Shown here piece by piece: positions 44,857 through 53,939 of a DNA stretch of 64,000 bases (the first letter of the stretch is position 1; the number at the start of each line of letters is the position of its first letter). Source of the DNA: Sphingobacterium athyrii (GTDB lineage Bacteria; Bacteroidota; Bacteroidia; Sphingobacteriales; Sphingobacteriaceae); assembly GCF_003071065.1 (NCBI RefSeq), contig NZ_QCXX01000003.1, forward strand, positions 574,687 through 638,686. Reading direction: 5' to 3'. A program made the translations under genes and the position numbers. The notes under the pieces are model-generated. The model was not told the origin of the DNA. It saw only the letters and a program-made list of their open reading frames with translations, and ran no database searches.

Positions 44857-45198
44857 TTATATCTAATCTTGTTGTAGCGATGTTGTCCGAAATTGAATAT
44901 TCTTCCGAATATTCATGACATTGTCTAACCTAGGAAAGACCTAAACATAAATATAGAAATATCCCGCTTATTTTAATGAATCCCCTTCATTATTTTGATC
45001 GGATTTTCAGGAAATAACACATATGATCCGTGCCAACCTTACTTTATCCGATACATGTGTATCGAAGAATGCAATCAGAAGAAAGGTTTTGATTTATTTT
45101 GGAATAAGAAGTATATTTGGTTAATCGACAAAATCGGTTTTGCTTTTTTGTCAAACTATAACCAATTCATTTACGTCAACTAGCAAAATAAATTTGAT
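44857..45198. other. Intergenic, about 340 bp, next to a broken transporter gene
   Basis: A 62-codon + frame (44995-45183) has no family character. The right end borders the MFS remnant and may contain lost upstream sequence of that gene. Confidence 0.45.
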
Positions 45199-45396
45199 GT
45201 GTATATGGGGATGAGCATTAGAGATCGTTTCGGTCGTAAGAAATTATTGCTGACAGGAGCAGTTGGAATGGTTTTCTTTTTATTGTTATCAGCTTATGGA
45301 CTAAAGGGTGCCCACGCCGATTATCTCTTATTTTTAATTATCGGTTTTATTGCTGCCTTTGCGTTATCGCAGGGAGCGCTGGAGGAAATAAAATAG
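45199..45396 (+). pseudogene. Remnant of an MFS sugar-porter transporter with internal deletion
   Basis: A 65-codon frame (start GTG): GMSIRDRFGRKKLLLTGAVG is the sugar-porter motif (D-R-x-G-R-K-x-L-L), then two hydrophobic segments and FIAAFALSQGA, which in intact transporters leads into 'V-x-W-V-x-x-x-E-I-F-P'. Here it jumps from SQGA directly to LEEIK and a stop, and L-E-E-I is the end of the C-terminal P-E-T-K-G-x-S-L-E-E-I motif. The beginning of the gene is gone too. So at least two deletions reduced a ~450-residue transporter. It sits directly before the GH130 lipoprotein gene, with which it probably formed an operon. Confidence 0.7.
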
Positions 45397-45401
45397 GCTT
45401 T

Positions 45402-46541
45402 ATGAAGACATTTATTAGACTTTATATTATTATCCAATCTGTTATTTTACATGGATGCAGTACACAGCATGGAAAAAACTGGGTAATGGGTGGATTTGAA
45501 CGGCCTACTGGCATTAACCCCGTTATTGCACCGGACAGTAGCACCAGCTTCTACGATCCTCTTAGCCAAACGACCATCCGCTGGGAGGATAATGACACGT
45601 TTAATCCGGCGGCCGCTGTCATTGGAGACAGTGTCTATGTCATTTATCGCGCCGAAGATAAAACAGGAGTAAAAATCGGGCATAGAACCTCCCGTCTAGG
45701 ACTTGCCGCGAGCGGGGATGGACTGCATTTTGAACGAAGCAAAACACCAATATTCTTTCCGGATAAGGATAGTCAACAGGCCAACGAATGGCCGGGGGGA
45801 ACTGAAGATCCACGGATTGCCCAGGCTCAAGACGGAACCTTTGTCATGTTCTACACACAATGGAATCGCAAGGTTCCCCGATTAGGTGTAGCCACCTCCA
45901 GCGATCTAAGAAACTGGACAAAGCATGGACCTATTTTCCAAAAATCCAACAAGTTGCCCAACCTTGTTAACATGGCGCATAAGTCCGCATCTATTCTCAC
46001 AAAATTGGTAGGAGATAGGCAGGTTATCACTCAAGTAAATGGTAAGTACTGGTTATATTGGGGCGAATATGGGGTGTATGGTGCTACATCAGACAATCTG
46101 ATCGACTGGGAACCTGTAGTGGATAAAGAGGGAAGGTTGCAGGCATTTATTTCGCCACGCGAGGGCTATTTTGATAGCTCTCTCACCGAATGTGGTCCAC
46201 CCGCGATTTTGACAGCGAAAGGAATTCTACTCCTCTATAACGGCAAAAACCATGCATATAAAGGGGATCCAAGATTCAATAAAAACACCTATTCAGCAGG
46301 GCAGGTGCTCTTTGACAGGAAAGATCCCACCAAAGTATTAGCTCGTCTGGATACACCATTTCTACGTCCAATGGAAGCTTTTGAAAAGAGCGGACAATAT
46401 GTCGATGGGACTGTATTTATCGAGGGCTTGGTATATTTTAAACAAAAATGGTTTCTATATTACGGCTGTGCTGATTCACGCGTCGGTGTAGCGGTTTTTG
46501 ACCCGCAAAAGCCAGCTGTGCTAGATCCTTTACCTGATTGA
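45402..46541 (+). CDS. GH130-like glycosidase/phosphorylase, lipoprotein
   Basis: 379 residues. A signal with lipobox (IQSVILHGCSTQ) precedes a five-bladed beta-propeller: WEDNDTFNPAAAVIGDSVYV, DKTGVKIGHRTSRLGLA, the catalytic-position Asp in GGTEDPRIAQ (E135, D136), CGPPAILTAKGILLLYNGKN and WFLYYGCADSRVGVAVF. GH130 contains beta-mannoside phosphorylases and hydrolases. Members with secretion signals are probably hydrolases or phosphate-free enzymes outside the membrane. It starts 6 bp after the broken MFS gene. Confidence 0.85.
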   Translation: MKTFIRLYIIIQSVILHGCSTQHGKNWVMGGFERPTGINPVIAPDSSTSFYDPLSQTTIRWEDNDTFNPAAAVIGDSVYVIYRAEDKTGVKIGHRTSRLGLAASGDGLHFERSKTPIFFPDKDSQQANEWPGGTEDPRIAQAQDGTFVMFYTQWNRKVPRLGVATSSDLRNWTKHGPIFQKSNKLPNLVNMAHKSASILTKLVGDRQVITQVNGKYWLYWGEYGVYGATSDNLIDWEPVVDKEGRLQAFISPREGYFDSSLTECGPPAILTAKGILLLYNGKNHAYKGDPRFNKNTYSAGQVLFDRKDPTKVLARLDTPFLRPMEAFEKSGQYVDGTVFIEGLVYFKQKWFLYYGCADSRVGVAVFDPQKPAVLDPLPD

Positions 46542-46667
46542 TGAAAATAGCATTTTTTTACTTCTATTAACATCAACAGACCAAGCCCTATGCATCCCGT
46601 TTCCACAAGTTTTGAAACTGATGGCCCGTTTCTCGGATCATACCGAAAGTTTGGGGGTTAAAGATAA

Positions 46668-47651
46668 TTAAGCATACAATTTCATCACCCTATACAAGAA
46701 AAAAGTAGTATCTCTTACACCACGGAATACACTGCGAAAAGCCTTTAATTTAGCATTGAAAGACTCAGCTGAAGCATTTGTGCTCCTGTTGTCAAAGTAA
46801 TGCAGGATTTCAGGGTGGTGTGCTGCAATAGACTTTGCTACACTCTCAAAAGATAGGATGCCCGCATTCTCCACTTGATTATGCCACAGACCCAATTTGG
46901 TAAAGGCAAGTGTTTTGTCTTTGCATTTGGTAAAAATAGCACCCAGAGCAATCCCTAAATCATATGCTTGTCTTAGCTTTGGGAAGCGAATAAACAATAA
47001 CTCTGCACGATGTTTTTGACTTTCTGTCCACCGCCCAGGGTGCTTGAACAACAGATGTCTAGATCTAGCCAATAGTTGCCTGATGGTGTCTCCATTGGAT
47101 AATACCTCTGGCTCATAAGGAAGACTTTGCTTTCTTGCATCCTTTATTTTTTGGCTTTCTATATCCAATACTTCCCAGCGATACTGGATCCGTAGTTCCT
47201 GAACAGCATCGTATGCTAGCTTTTGAACATGAAAACGATCTATTACCCGCCTGGCATTTCTGAAACATCTACGGATAGCCTTAGCCATATTAGGAGCCAT
47301 ATCCATGGTCACCTCTTTAACCTTGTTTCTTGTACCAAGAGGAATTCGCTCTAATACAGCGATAATATCTTCCGCTTTTGTTCCCTTGATTGTCGCTAGA
47401 ATGGTTCCTTTCCTACCTTTTGCAGATTTACTACTTACAATGGTATAAAGTTCACCATTACTAAAACTGGTCTCATCAATACTTAAGTGTTCAGCTATAT
47501 TCTGTGGAAATAGTGTCCAATTCTCTGCATGTGATTTTTGATCCCAATCATGGAAATCGCTCAGATGATTCTTATATTGATCTTGTAGCAGCTTGCCATC
47601 CATCTGAAAGAACAAACCTACTAACTGGGCACTTACAGGATGGTTATCCAA
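46668..47651 (-). CDS. Transposase, catalytic part (ISAon1/ISL3-like DDE)
   Basis: 327 residues. Catalytic landmarks of an ISL3-like DDE transposase: ...LSIDETSFSNGELYTIVSSK (first Asp), VKEVTMDMAPNMAKAIRRCF (second Asp region), VIDRFHVQKLAYDAVQELRI, then the C-terminal STNASAESFNAKLKAFRSVF with the Glu and the N-x-x-x-E/x-x-N motif. The frame starts at TTG 47651 and overlaps the end of the preceding ORF by 8 bp, in another phase. Translation is probably by re-initiation or by frameshift on that overlap. The ending is intact, so the element may still move. Confidence 0.85.
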   Translation of the reverse strand: MDNHPVSAQLVGLFFQMDGKLLQDQYKNHLSDFHDWDQKSHAENWTLFPQNIAEHLSIDETSFSNGELYTIVSSKSAKGRKGTILATIKGTKAEDIIAVLERIPLGTRNKVKEVTMDMAPNMAKAIRRCFRNARRVIDRFHVQKLAYDAVQELRIQYRWEVLDIESQKIKDARKQSLPYEPEVLSNGDTIRQLLARSRHLLFKHPGRWTESQKHRAELLFIRFPKLRQAYDLGIALGAIFTKCKDKTLAFTKLGLWHNQVENAGILSFESVAKSIAAHHPEILHYFDNRSTNASAESFNAKLKAFRSVFRGVRDTTFFLYRVMKLYA

Positions 47652-48069
47652 ATATCTTCTTTAAAAAAAGCCCGAATTCTGTTGTCATTCGGGTACCCTC
47701 ACGTACTAGATTCCAATCTCTTGTGATAATCTCTCCAGTGTCCAAAACAGTCCAACGACGACGACGGATATGCAGGGTAACTTTCTGCCCCCGAATGGGA
47801 AAATCGGAAATCTCCGTAGAAGGCATAAAACCTTTTGATTCTAGGTTACTATTTTCATAACCCGCTGGAGTAATATTAAGCTCATCTAAATAGATATGAA
47901 GTTGATCTTCTACCTGATCTACTTCTAAAATCTGAAAATATTCTAATAGCCCTTCGGGCATTAACAAGGATAATAATTTACGTTCGGCAGCTTCCAAGTG
48001 TTCTCTAGTTTTTAAAAACACTAAACTAAGTATTTTTTCAATTCCCCCAAGAATTATGCTTGATCCCAT
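47644..48069 (-). CDS. ISAon1-type transposase N-terminal region protein
   Basis: 141 residues, basic, with HTH-like and beta segments: LSLVFLKTREHLEAAERKLL, LEYFQILEVDQVEDQLHIYL, GQKVTLHIRRRRWTVLDTGE. The pattern of two adjacent ORFs is known for ISAon1-type elements, where the N-terminal part is annotated apart from the DDE part. It reads into a T7 run and then overlaps the DDE ORF. DNA-binding of the element ends is the probable role. Confidence 0.82.
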   Translation of the reverse strand: MGSSIILGGIEKILSLVFLKTREHLEAAERKLLSLLMPEGLLEYFQILEVDQVEDQLHIYLDELNITPAGYENSNLESKGFMPSTEISDFPIRGQKVTLHIRRRRWTVLDTGEIITRDWNLVREGTRMTTEFGLFLKKIFG

Positions 48070-48134
48070 TTCTCACGCTACGAAATAAGGTGCAGGAATG
48101 AAAAAAGGCAAACCATTTTACTGATCTGCCTTTT

Positions 48135-48210
48135 GGGTAAGTAATCGGGCTCGAACCGACGACCCCTAGAACCACAATCTAGTGCTCTAACCAACTGAGC
48201 TATACCTACC
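48135..48210 (-). tRNA. tRNA-His (anticodon GTG)
   Basis: On the minus strand GGTAGGTATAGCTCAGTTGG opens the cloverleaf; the anticodon stem CTAGA/TCTAG encloses TTGTGGT with anticodon GTG, and the T arm CGGTTCGAGCCCG is standard. The acceptor has the extra G-1 pairing with C73 typical of tRNA-His. CCA is not encoded. Its promoter lies at 48226-48257. Confidence 0.97.
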
Positions 48211-48225
48211 GTGATTTTGATGATA

Positions 48226-48257
48226 CAAAAGTACAATTAAACCCTATTCCCTCCAAA
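48226..48257 (-). promoter_or_regulatory. Promoter of tRNA-His
   Basis: Reading the minus strand, TTTG (complement of 48254-48257), 20 nt, then TACTTTTG (complement of 48226-48233), matches the Bacteroidota consensus TTTG-N19-20-TAnnTTTG and ends 15 bp before the tRNA. Confidence 0.8.
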
Positions 48258-48404
48258 TAATTAAATGAAAAAAAACAGCGATTAAAGGCAACTAGGTGAA
48301 GGATAGTTTATTAAATTTTAACAAAAAACGAATGCAATAGTCAGCGGATGGAGATTTGGTATTTTTACTCACGATAATGTCCGTTTTTTGCTGAATATTT
48401 GAAT

Positions 48405-48441
48405 AAAAAAGCGATTACCCGAATAGAGTAATCGCTTTTTT
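48405..48441. terminator. Terminator of htpG (bidirectional form)
   Basis: AAAAAAGCGATTAC and GTAATCGCTTTTTT form a stem with 11 or more paired bases and a 10-nt loop, with A/T runs at both ends. It begins ~20 bp beyond the htpG stop. Confidence 0.9.
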
Positions 48442-48461
48442 CTATTTAGACTATAGTCTTA

Positions 48462-50351
48462 TTAGATCATCTCAACGCTTCTTTTTACGAAAGACGTCAA
48501 GTCTGCACCTGATAAAAGACCTCTTGACAAGAGTGCTAAATCAAAAGCCTGTTTCGCCAATTTCGCACCTTCTTCATCAGAAGCGGATAAAATCCGTTTG
48601 ATCAAAGGGTGATTACCATTAACCGTTACCTTGTAATTGTCAGGCAGTGAACCATAGAAGTTCATACCACCACCAGTTTTGGCCATATCTTTCATACGAC
48701 GCATAAACTCATCGATAGTGACGGATACTGGCAAGTCAGCTTCACGGAGCGCATCCACCTCAACCTTCATATCTTGACGAGAAATCGCTTTTTCAAAAAC
48801 CTCCAATGCTTTTTTGGATTCCTCTTCGGACAACGAAAGTTCTATTTTTTCGTCTTTTTGAATAAGCTTGTCGATTACATCTGCGTCTACACGTTTAAGC
48901 TGTACTTTTTCGCCACCCTTTTGCTCTAAATAAGAAGTAAAGTGCGTGTCAAGCGGGCCGTCGAGCACCAATACATCATAACCTTTGTTTAACGCTGTTT
49001 GGATAAAGCCATCTTGCTGAGCAGCATCGTGTGTATAGAGGTAAATGATATTACCATCTTTGTCGACTTGAATGTCTTTTACCTTTTCGTAATATTCTTT
49101 GATCGTAAAGCTTGCATTGCCTGTATTTTTCAAAAGACAGAAATCACTAGCTTTTTCTGCAAACTTCTCATCGCTTAACATACCGTACTTGATAAAAAGG
49201 CCGATATCGTTCCATTTTTCTTCAAAACCTTTGCGGTCAGTTTTGAATATTTCATTTAATTTATCAGCAACTTTTTTGGTGATGTAACTATTGATCTTTT
49301 TGACATTACTATCAGCCTGCAAGAATGAGCGGGAGACATTCAATGGGATATCAGGTGAATCAATTACACCGTGCAGTAACATTAGGAATTCTGGTACAAT
49401 ATCTTTCACTTCATCAGTGATGAATACTTGTCGCGAATAAAGCTTGATTTTGTTACGTTGGATTTCAAGCTCATTTTTCACCTTGGGGAAGTAAAGTATA
49501 CCAGTCAAATTAAATGGATAGTCTACATTAAGGTGGATCCAAAACAATGGCTCGTCCATCGAATAAGGATATAGTTCGCGATAGAAAGCTAAATAATCCT
49601 CATCTTTTAATTCAGAAGGAGACTTTGTCCATGCTGGATTTGTATTGTTGATTATATTATCAACTTCTACAGATTTATATTTTGGCTTGCCTTCCTCATC
49701 TTCACCATCTGCCTCAGAACTTGTCTTGGTACCGAAACGGATTGGAATAGGAAGGAACTTCGCATATTTGTCCAAGATATCCTGCAGACGTGCTTGGCTC
49801 AAAAACTCGGTCGACTCGTCATTGATGTGCAAAATGACATCTGTACCACGTGTTGTTCTAGTCCCTGTTGAAATTTCGTAAGAGGTACTACCGTCACAGG
49901 TCCAGTGCGCCGGCTCAGCTCCATCTTGGTAGGATAATGATTGAATTTCTACTGTATCTGCCACCATAAATGCAGAATAGAATCCTAATCCAAAGCGACC
50001 AATAATCTCGTTTGCATCGTTCGCTTCTTTGAATTTCTCCATAAATTCCGTTGCTCCCGAAAACGCAATCTGATTAATATATTTTTTGATTTCTTCGGCT
50101 GTCATACCGATACCATTATCCGAAATCGTAATGGTCTTGGCCGCTTCATCAAACTTGACGTCTACGATTAACTCACCTGTTTCGCCATTGTATTGCCCCA
50201 AAGAAGCCAAACGTTTAATCTTTTGGGAAGCATCAACTGCATTAGATACCAGTTCTCGCAAGAAAATCTCATTATCTGAGTATAAGAATTTTTTGATTAC
50301 GGGAAATATGTTCTCCGTGTGGATTGAAATACTACCTTTTTCTGGATTCAT
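48462..50351 (-). CDS. htpG: Molecular chaperone HtpG (Hsp90)
   Basis: 629 residues, the normal length of bacterial Hsp90. N-terminal GHKL ATPase: FLRELVSNAVDASQKIKRLA, TISDNGIGMTAEEIKKYIN (the D-x-G-x-G motif) and RFGLGFYSAFMVADTV. Middle domain with NVSRSFLQADSNVKKINSYI and the catalytic-loop region, and C-terminal dimerisation domain ending DLTSFVKRSVEMI. It is cytosolic and folds or holds client proteins under stress. It stands alone with its own terminator; no CIRCE-like element was seen before the start at 50351. Confidence 0.98.
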   Translation of the reverse strand: MNPEKGSISIHTENIFPVIKKFLYSDNEIFLRELVSNAVDASQKIKRLASLGQYNGETGELIVDVKFDEAAKTITISDNGIGMTAEEIKKYINQIAFSGATEFMEKFKEANDANEIIGRFGLGFYSAFMVADTVEIQSLSYQDGAEPAHWTCDGSTSYEISTGTRTTRGTDVILHINDESTEFLSQARLQDILDKYAKFLPIPIRFGTKTSSEADGEDEEGKPKYKSVEVDNIINNTNPAWTKSPSELKDEDYLAFYRELYPYSMDEPLFWIHLNVDYPFNLTGILYFPKVKNELEIQRNKIKLYSRQVFITDEVKDIVPEFLMLLHGVIDSPDIPLNVSRSFLQADSNVKKINSYITKKVADKLNEIFKTDRKGFEEKWNDIGLFIKYGMLSDEKFAEKASDFCLLKNTGNASFTIKEYYEKVKDIQVDKDGNIIYLYTHDAAQQDGFIQTALNKGYDVLVLDGPLDTHFTSYLEQKGGEKVQLKRVDADVIDKLIQKDEKIELSLSEEESKKALEVFEKAISRQDMKVEVDALREADLPVSVTIDEFMRRMKDMAKTGGGMNFYGSLPDNYKVTVNGNHPLIKRILSASDEEGAKLAKQAFDLALLSRGLLSGADLTSFVKRSVEMI

Positions 50352-50526
50352 AATTTTGTATGTTGCTATTTAATGTTATGATTTTGGTGATCCATGCACA
50401 ATCAATGTTCCAAATACTGATAGTAGGACAGGATGGCAGAAATTCATTCATTTTGTCATAACGTTCAATATGCCCTCGTAATCGAAATTAAAACCTATGT
50501 CAAGATAGCGTAGACAGAAGAATAGC

Positions 50527-51090
50527 TCAATTTAACTCTGGGCTCTGCGGAAAATTGGCAACATGCGCATATTTAGGACCTAACCCAATAATGGCGTCCT
50601 TCCAGAGCAACTCGCCGTTTCCTTCAAAAATAATTTGATGATGGTATTTATTTTGAACGGCCCAGCTATTCTCATTGATTTCCTTGTCCAATTGACCGGT
50701 CGACCAACCTGAATAGCCGATGAAAAATTTAATTTCATCAGTTTTAATCTCATGCTGTTGAATGGCGCTAATAAGCTTTTCTTCGTCACCGCCAAAGTAA
50801 AGATTGGGAGCAACTTCTTCACCGCTTAATAAAAGATCGAATCGGCTATGTACAAAAAACAAGCTTTCTTGTGCTACAGGCCCGCCAAGATAAATTGGAA
50901 AAGTGCATGTCGATATCGGCTCCAATAATTGACCAATCTGAACATTTGTCTTATTATTCAAGACAAAGCCCAAACTTCCTTCGCTGTTATGGTCACAGAG
51001 TAGTATAACGGACCTTAAGAACCGGGGATCCAGCATAAACGGTTCTGAGATCAATAAACTTCCTTTTTGTGGGTCTAATTCATTAAACAT
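50527..51090 (-). CDS. YqgE/AlgH family protein
   Basis: 187 residues. The family hallmarks are GSLLISEPFMLDPRFLRSVI near the start, NSEGSLGFVLNN with the G-x-x-G-x-V/x-N motif, YLGGPVAQESLFFVHSR (G-G-P-V) and the C-terminal FIGYSGWSTGQLDKEINENS (G-Y-x-G-W-x-x-G-Q-L). No enzymatic function has been established; the family is called a putative transcriptional regulator. A single gene divergent from pdxH. Confidence 0.95.
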   Translation of the reverse strand: MFNELDPQKGSLLISEPFMLDPRFLRSVILLCDHNSEGSLGFVLNNKTNVQIGQLLEPISTCTFPIYLGGPVAQESLFFVHSRFDLLLSGEEVAPNLYFGGDEEKLISAIQQHEIKTDEIKFFIGYSGWSTGQLDKEINENSWAVQNKYHHQIIFEGNGELLWKDAIIGLGPKYAHVANFPQSPELN

Positions 51091-51245
51091 AGGACGTAAG
51101 ATTAAGTATATGTCGAAATATATCCATTTTTATTTAACATATGCGAGATCTGTGCCAAAAAAAACGTTTTTGGCAATTTCTACTAAGTTTATAGAGAAAA
51201 AGCAATGATTTTAGTAAGTTTGTAAGAATATAGAAATAGGTTTAT

Positions 51246-51899
51246 ATGTCCATTCAACATAAAGATATTGCAGCGATCAGACAAGATTACGTTTTAGGTA
51301 ACCTATCTGAATCGGATGTGGATTATGATCCCGTCCTTCAGTTCAAAAAATGGTTTGATGAGGCCATTCATAGTGAAGTCATTGAGCCCAATGCAATGGT
51401 ACTGTCTACTGTATCATCGCAACATTTACCCTCCTCAAGGATTGTGTTGTTAAAAGATATTGCAGATGGGGGGTTGGTATTCTTCACAAATTACGAAAGC
51501 CGAAAAGGGGAAGATATGAAAGCCAATCCGCATGCAGCACTCTTATTTTTCTGGCCCGAACTACAACGACAAATTCGTGTTGAGGGTGTAATTGAATTTG
51601 CCAATGAATCCAATTCGGATGAGTATTTTCAATCGCGCCCCAAAGCAAGTCGTATAGGTGCTTTGGCATCGCCGCAGAGCCGCGAAATTCCAAATAGAGA
51701 TTTTTTGGAAAGTAGAGTAGAAGAGCTTCAGAAGCAATATACCGACGATGTACCCGTACCTCGTCCGGCACATTGGGGCGGCTATATCTTAAAACCCATC
51801 TATTTTGAATTTTGGCAGGGGCGCGCAAGCCGTCTTCATGACCGTATTGTCTATAAAAAAGTATCAGATTCTTGGAAAATCACGCGTCTAGCCCCATAA
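51246..51899 (+). CDS. pdxH: Pyridoxamine 5'-phosphate oxidase
   Basis: 217 residues. FMN/PLP-binding features: MVLSTVSSQHLPSSRIVLLK, GLVFFTNYESRKGEDMKANP, AALLFFWPELQRQIRVEGVI and the C-terminal signature FEFWQGRASRLHDRIVYKK (the family's F-W-Q-G-x-x-x-R-L-H-D-R). It oxidises pyridoxine- or pyridoxamine-phosphate to PLP with oxygen. It precedes nuoC by only 1 bp, so the vitamin B6 gene and the two complex I genes are on one message. Confidence 0.98.
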   Translation: MSIQHKDIAAIRQDYVLGNLSESDVDYDPVLQFKKWFDEAIHSEVIEPNAMVLSTVSSQHLPSSRIVLLKDIADGGLVFFTNYESRKGEDMKANPHAALLFFWPELQRQIRVEGVIEFANESNSDEYFQSRPKASRIGALASPQSREIPNRDFLESRVEELQKQYTDDVPVPRPAHWGGYILKPIYFEFWQGRASRLHDRIVYKKVSDSWKITRLAP

Positions 51900-51900
51900 T

Positions 51901-52389
51901 ATGACATTTGAAGAAATTAAATCAAAACTAGTTTCCGCATTGGGGGGCTCGATAATACTGAAAGAAGAGGTCACTGGATTACAACCAGCTTTGTTTATCG
52001 CCTCGGAAGATCTACTACCTGTCTGTTCTTTTCTACGAGATACGGAAGGACTTTATTTTGACTTTTTGAGCAATATAACGGCGGTAGATTACGAAGAGCA
52101 CTTTACCATTGTTTACCATCTTAATTCCCTGCCTTATCAACATACACTTGTTTTGAAAGTGGAATTGGAGGCGAACCGGTCTTTGGACGAACTACCGGAG
52201 ATTGCATCAATAACATCCGTTTGGCGTACAGCAGATTGGCATGAAAGAGAAGCATTTGATCTGATGGGAATTTATTTTTCAGGGCATCCTGACCTGCGAC
52301 GAATCCTTTTACCCGATGATTGGGAGGGACATCCATTACGCAAAGATTATCAGGACGCTGAAAAATATCATGGTATTAACATTAATTGA
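51901..52389 (+). CDS. nuoC: NADH-quinone oxidoreductase subunit C
   Basis: 162 residues. The conserved 30-kDa subunit motif is present: [20 protein letters not shown], followed by [20 protein letters not shown]. This peripheral subunit supports quinone-site geometry in complex I. It follows pdxH directly and its stop lies 5 bp before the nuoD ATG at 52395. The other nuo genes are not next to it. Confidence 0.97.
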   Translation: MTFEEIKSKLVSALGGSIILKEEVTGLQPALFIASEDLLPVCSFLRDTEGLYFDFLSNITAVDYEEHFTIVYHLNSLPYQHTLVLKVELEANRSLDELPEIASITSVWRTADWHEREAFDLMGIYFSGHPDLRRILLPDDWEGHPLRKDYQDAEKYHGININ

Positions 52390-52394
52390 TCCCT

Positions 52395-53591
52395 ATGGCG
52401 AATCCAAAATATAGAGAAGCATTAGCGCGTTATGAAAAACATTTAGCGGAGATCTCGACACAAGAAATGGTGTTGAATATGGGACCGCAACACCCGTCGA
52501 CACACGGGGTATTACGCTTGCAACTGATTACCGACGGCGAAATTGTGAAAGAGGTCGTTCCACATTTGGGATATCTGCATCGATGTTTCGACAAACATGC
52601 TGAATCATTAAACTATGGTAAAACAATTCCTTTCACCGATCGCCTGGATTATCTTGCATCGATGAATAATAGTCATGCGTTCGTCATGGGTGTAGAACGT
52701 ATGCTGGGTCTGGATAGTAAGATTCCCAAAAGGGTAGAATATATCCGTGTATTGGTATGTGAACTGAACCGCATTGCATCACACCTTATTGCTATCGGTA
52801 CATACGGCATTGATATCGGTGCAACAACTCCTTTTCTATGGTGTTTTAGAGACCGTGAACATATCATGAACATGTTGGAATGGGTATCCGGTTCCCGCAT
52901 GTTATATAACTATATATGGGTAGGCGGGCTTTTCTACGATTTACCCGTTGGCTTTGAAGCACGTTGTTCCGAATTTATAAGTTATTTTAAACCAAAACTG
53001 GTTGAGCTTGATGAGATATTAACGCAGAATCAGATATTTATATCCCGAACAGCTAATATAGGCGTCTTACCCGCTGACGTTGCGATCAATTATGGTGTTT
53101 CTGGCCCTATGCTGCGAGCCTCGGGTATTAAATGGGATTTGAGACGGATTGATGGGTATTCCGTTTATCCGGAAATAGACTTTGAGATCCCGGTGGGACA
53201 AGGAGCCATGGGCAGTATCGGAGATTGCTGGGACCGCTATAAGGTTAGGGTAGATGAAGTACGTGAATCTGTACGTATCATTGAACAATGCCTTGAACGG
53301 TTACGAAAAGATTTTAAGCGTACCGCAGATTTTGATCCGCGTGCTTTGGTGCCCAAAAAAGTAAATTTGAAAGCACAAGATTACTATGTGCGTGCAGAGA
53401 ACCCGAAAGGAGAACTTGGTTTTTATTTTGTAACGAAAGAAAAATCCGATATTCCCTTAAGAGTGAAATCAAGAGGACCAAGTTTCAACAATCTTTCTGT
53501 CATTTCCGAATTGGGAAAAGGGGTTTTAATTGCCGACCTCATTGCAATACTCGGGTCAATTGATATTGTCCTGGGCGAAGTTGATCGATGA
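52395..53591 (+). CDS. nuoD: NADH-quinone oxidoreductase subunit D
   Basis: 398 residues from the ATG at 52395 (an in-frame TTG lies three codons upstream). The 49-kDa subunit signature [18 protein letters not shown] opens it; further [39 protein letters not shown], and the conserved C-terminal [20 protein letters not shown] with the usual D-x-x-x-G-x-x-D-R end. NuoD forms part of the quinone-binding pocket. It ends the pdxH-nuoC-nuoD unit, and no nuoE-type gene follows. Confidence 0.97.
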   Translation: MANPKYREALARYEKHLAEISTQEMVLNMGPQHPSTHGVLRLQLITDGEIVKEVVPHLGYLHRCFDKHAESLNYGKTIPFTDRLDYLASMNNSHAFVMGVERMLGLDSKIPKRVEYIRVLVCELNRIASHLIAIGTYGIDIGATTPFLWCFRDREHIMNMLEWVSGSRMLYNYIWVGGLFYDLPVGFEARCSEFISYFKPKLVELDEILTQNQIFISRTANIGVLPADVAINYGVSGPMLRASGIKWDLRRIDGYSVYPEIDFEIPVGQGAMGSIGDCWDRYKVRVDEVRESVRIIEQCLERLRKDFKRTADFDPRALVPKKVNLKAQDYYVRAENPKGELGFYFVTKEKSDIPLRVKSRGPSFNNLSVISELGKGVLIADLIAILGSIDIVLGEVDR

Positions 53592-53939
53592 AATTGCAGT
53601 ATTGTGCATATTATCAAATGTTTTTGACAAAAACTGAGACATTGTATTGAAAATGTTGCATAAAAACGCATTAAAATTTGCATATATAAGCAATATTCGC
53701 CATATTTGCAGTCTCATAATTTAAGTTTATAATTGGTTAATGAAAGCTCGTTACTCCCATAGTAACGGGCTTTTCTTTTTATCACTCAGCTATTTTATCG
53801 GCCAGATACTTTTATAGTTAAAAGCAGGCGACATCAAGCTACGTTCCTTCGAAATATCCTTTTTGTAAGGATTTCATCGAAATTCTTAGCAGAGAATTTA
53901 GCTTAAATTGTTACCTTTACTGGTCTTAAATAAAAGAAA
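53592..53939. other. Intergenic with terminator and glycosyltransferase leader
   Basis: 348 bp. A hairpin terminator lies at 53743-53780 (own entry). Between the nuoD stop and it, 150 bp show no gene. The rest is the leader of the glycosyltransferase at 53940. Confidence 0.7.
53743..53780 (+). terminator. Terminator after nuoD
   Basis: AGCTCGTTACT and AGTAACGGGCT form an imperfect 11-bp stem, followed by TTTTCTTTTT. It lies about 150 bp after the nuoD stop. Confidence 0.8.

Larger units (their letters stand above)
46592..48093. mobile_element. Two-ORF insertion sequence (ISAon1-like); ends tentative
   Basis: The element covers two minus-strand ORFs (47644-48069 upstream and 46668-47651 downstream) that together make one transposase. 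The outer limits are not certain: GCATCCCGTTTCC (46592-46604) and the complement of 48080-48093 share 8 of 12 bases, a weak terminal inverted repeat giving ~1.5 kb, and no target-site duplication is seen. Confidence 0.55.

Noticed and set aside
44995..45183. 62-codon + frame before the MFS remnant
   Set aside because: Cys/Tyr/Trp-rich mix without pattern; lies in a decayed region; no start signals.
48060..48134. Similarity of IS ends in direct rather than inverted orientation
   Set aside because: The shared CCNTTTCTC-like bases near 46610 and 48067 run the same way, so they cannot be terminal inverted repeats and were not used as element borders.
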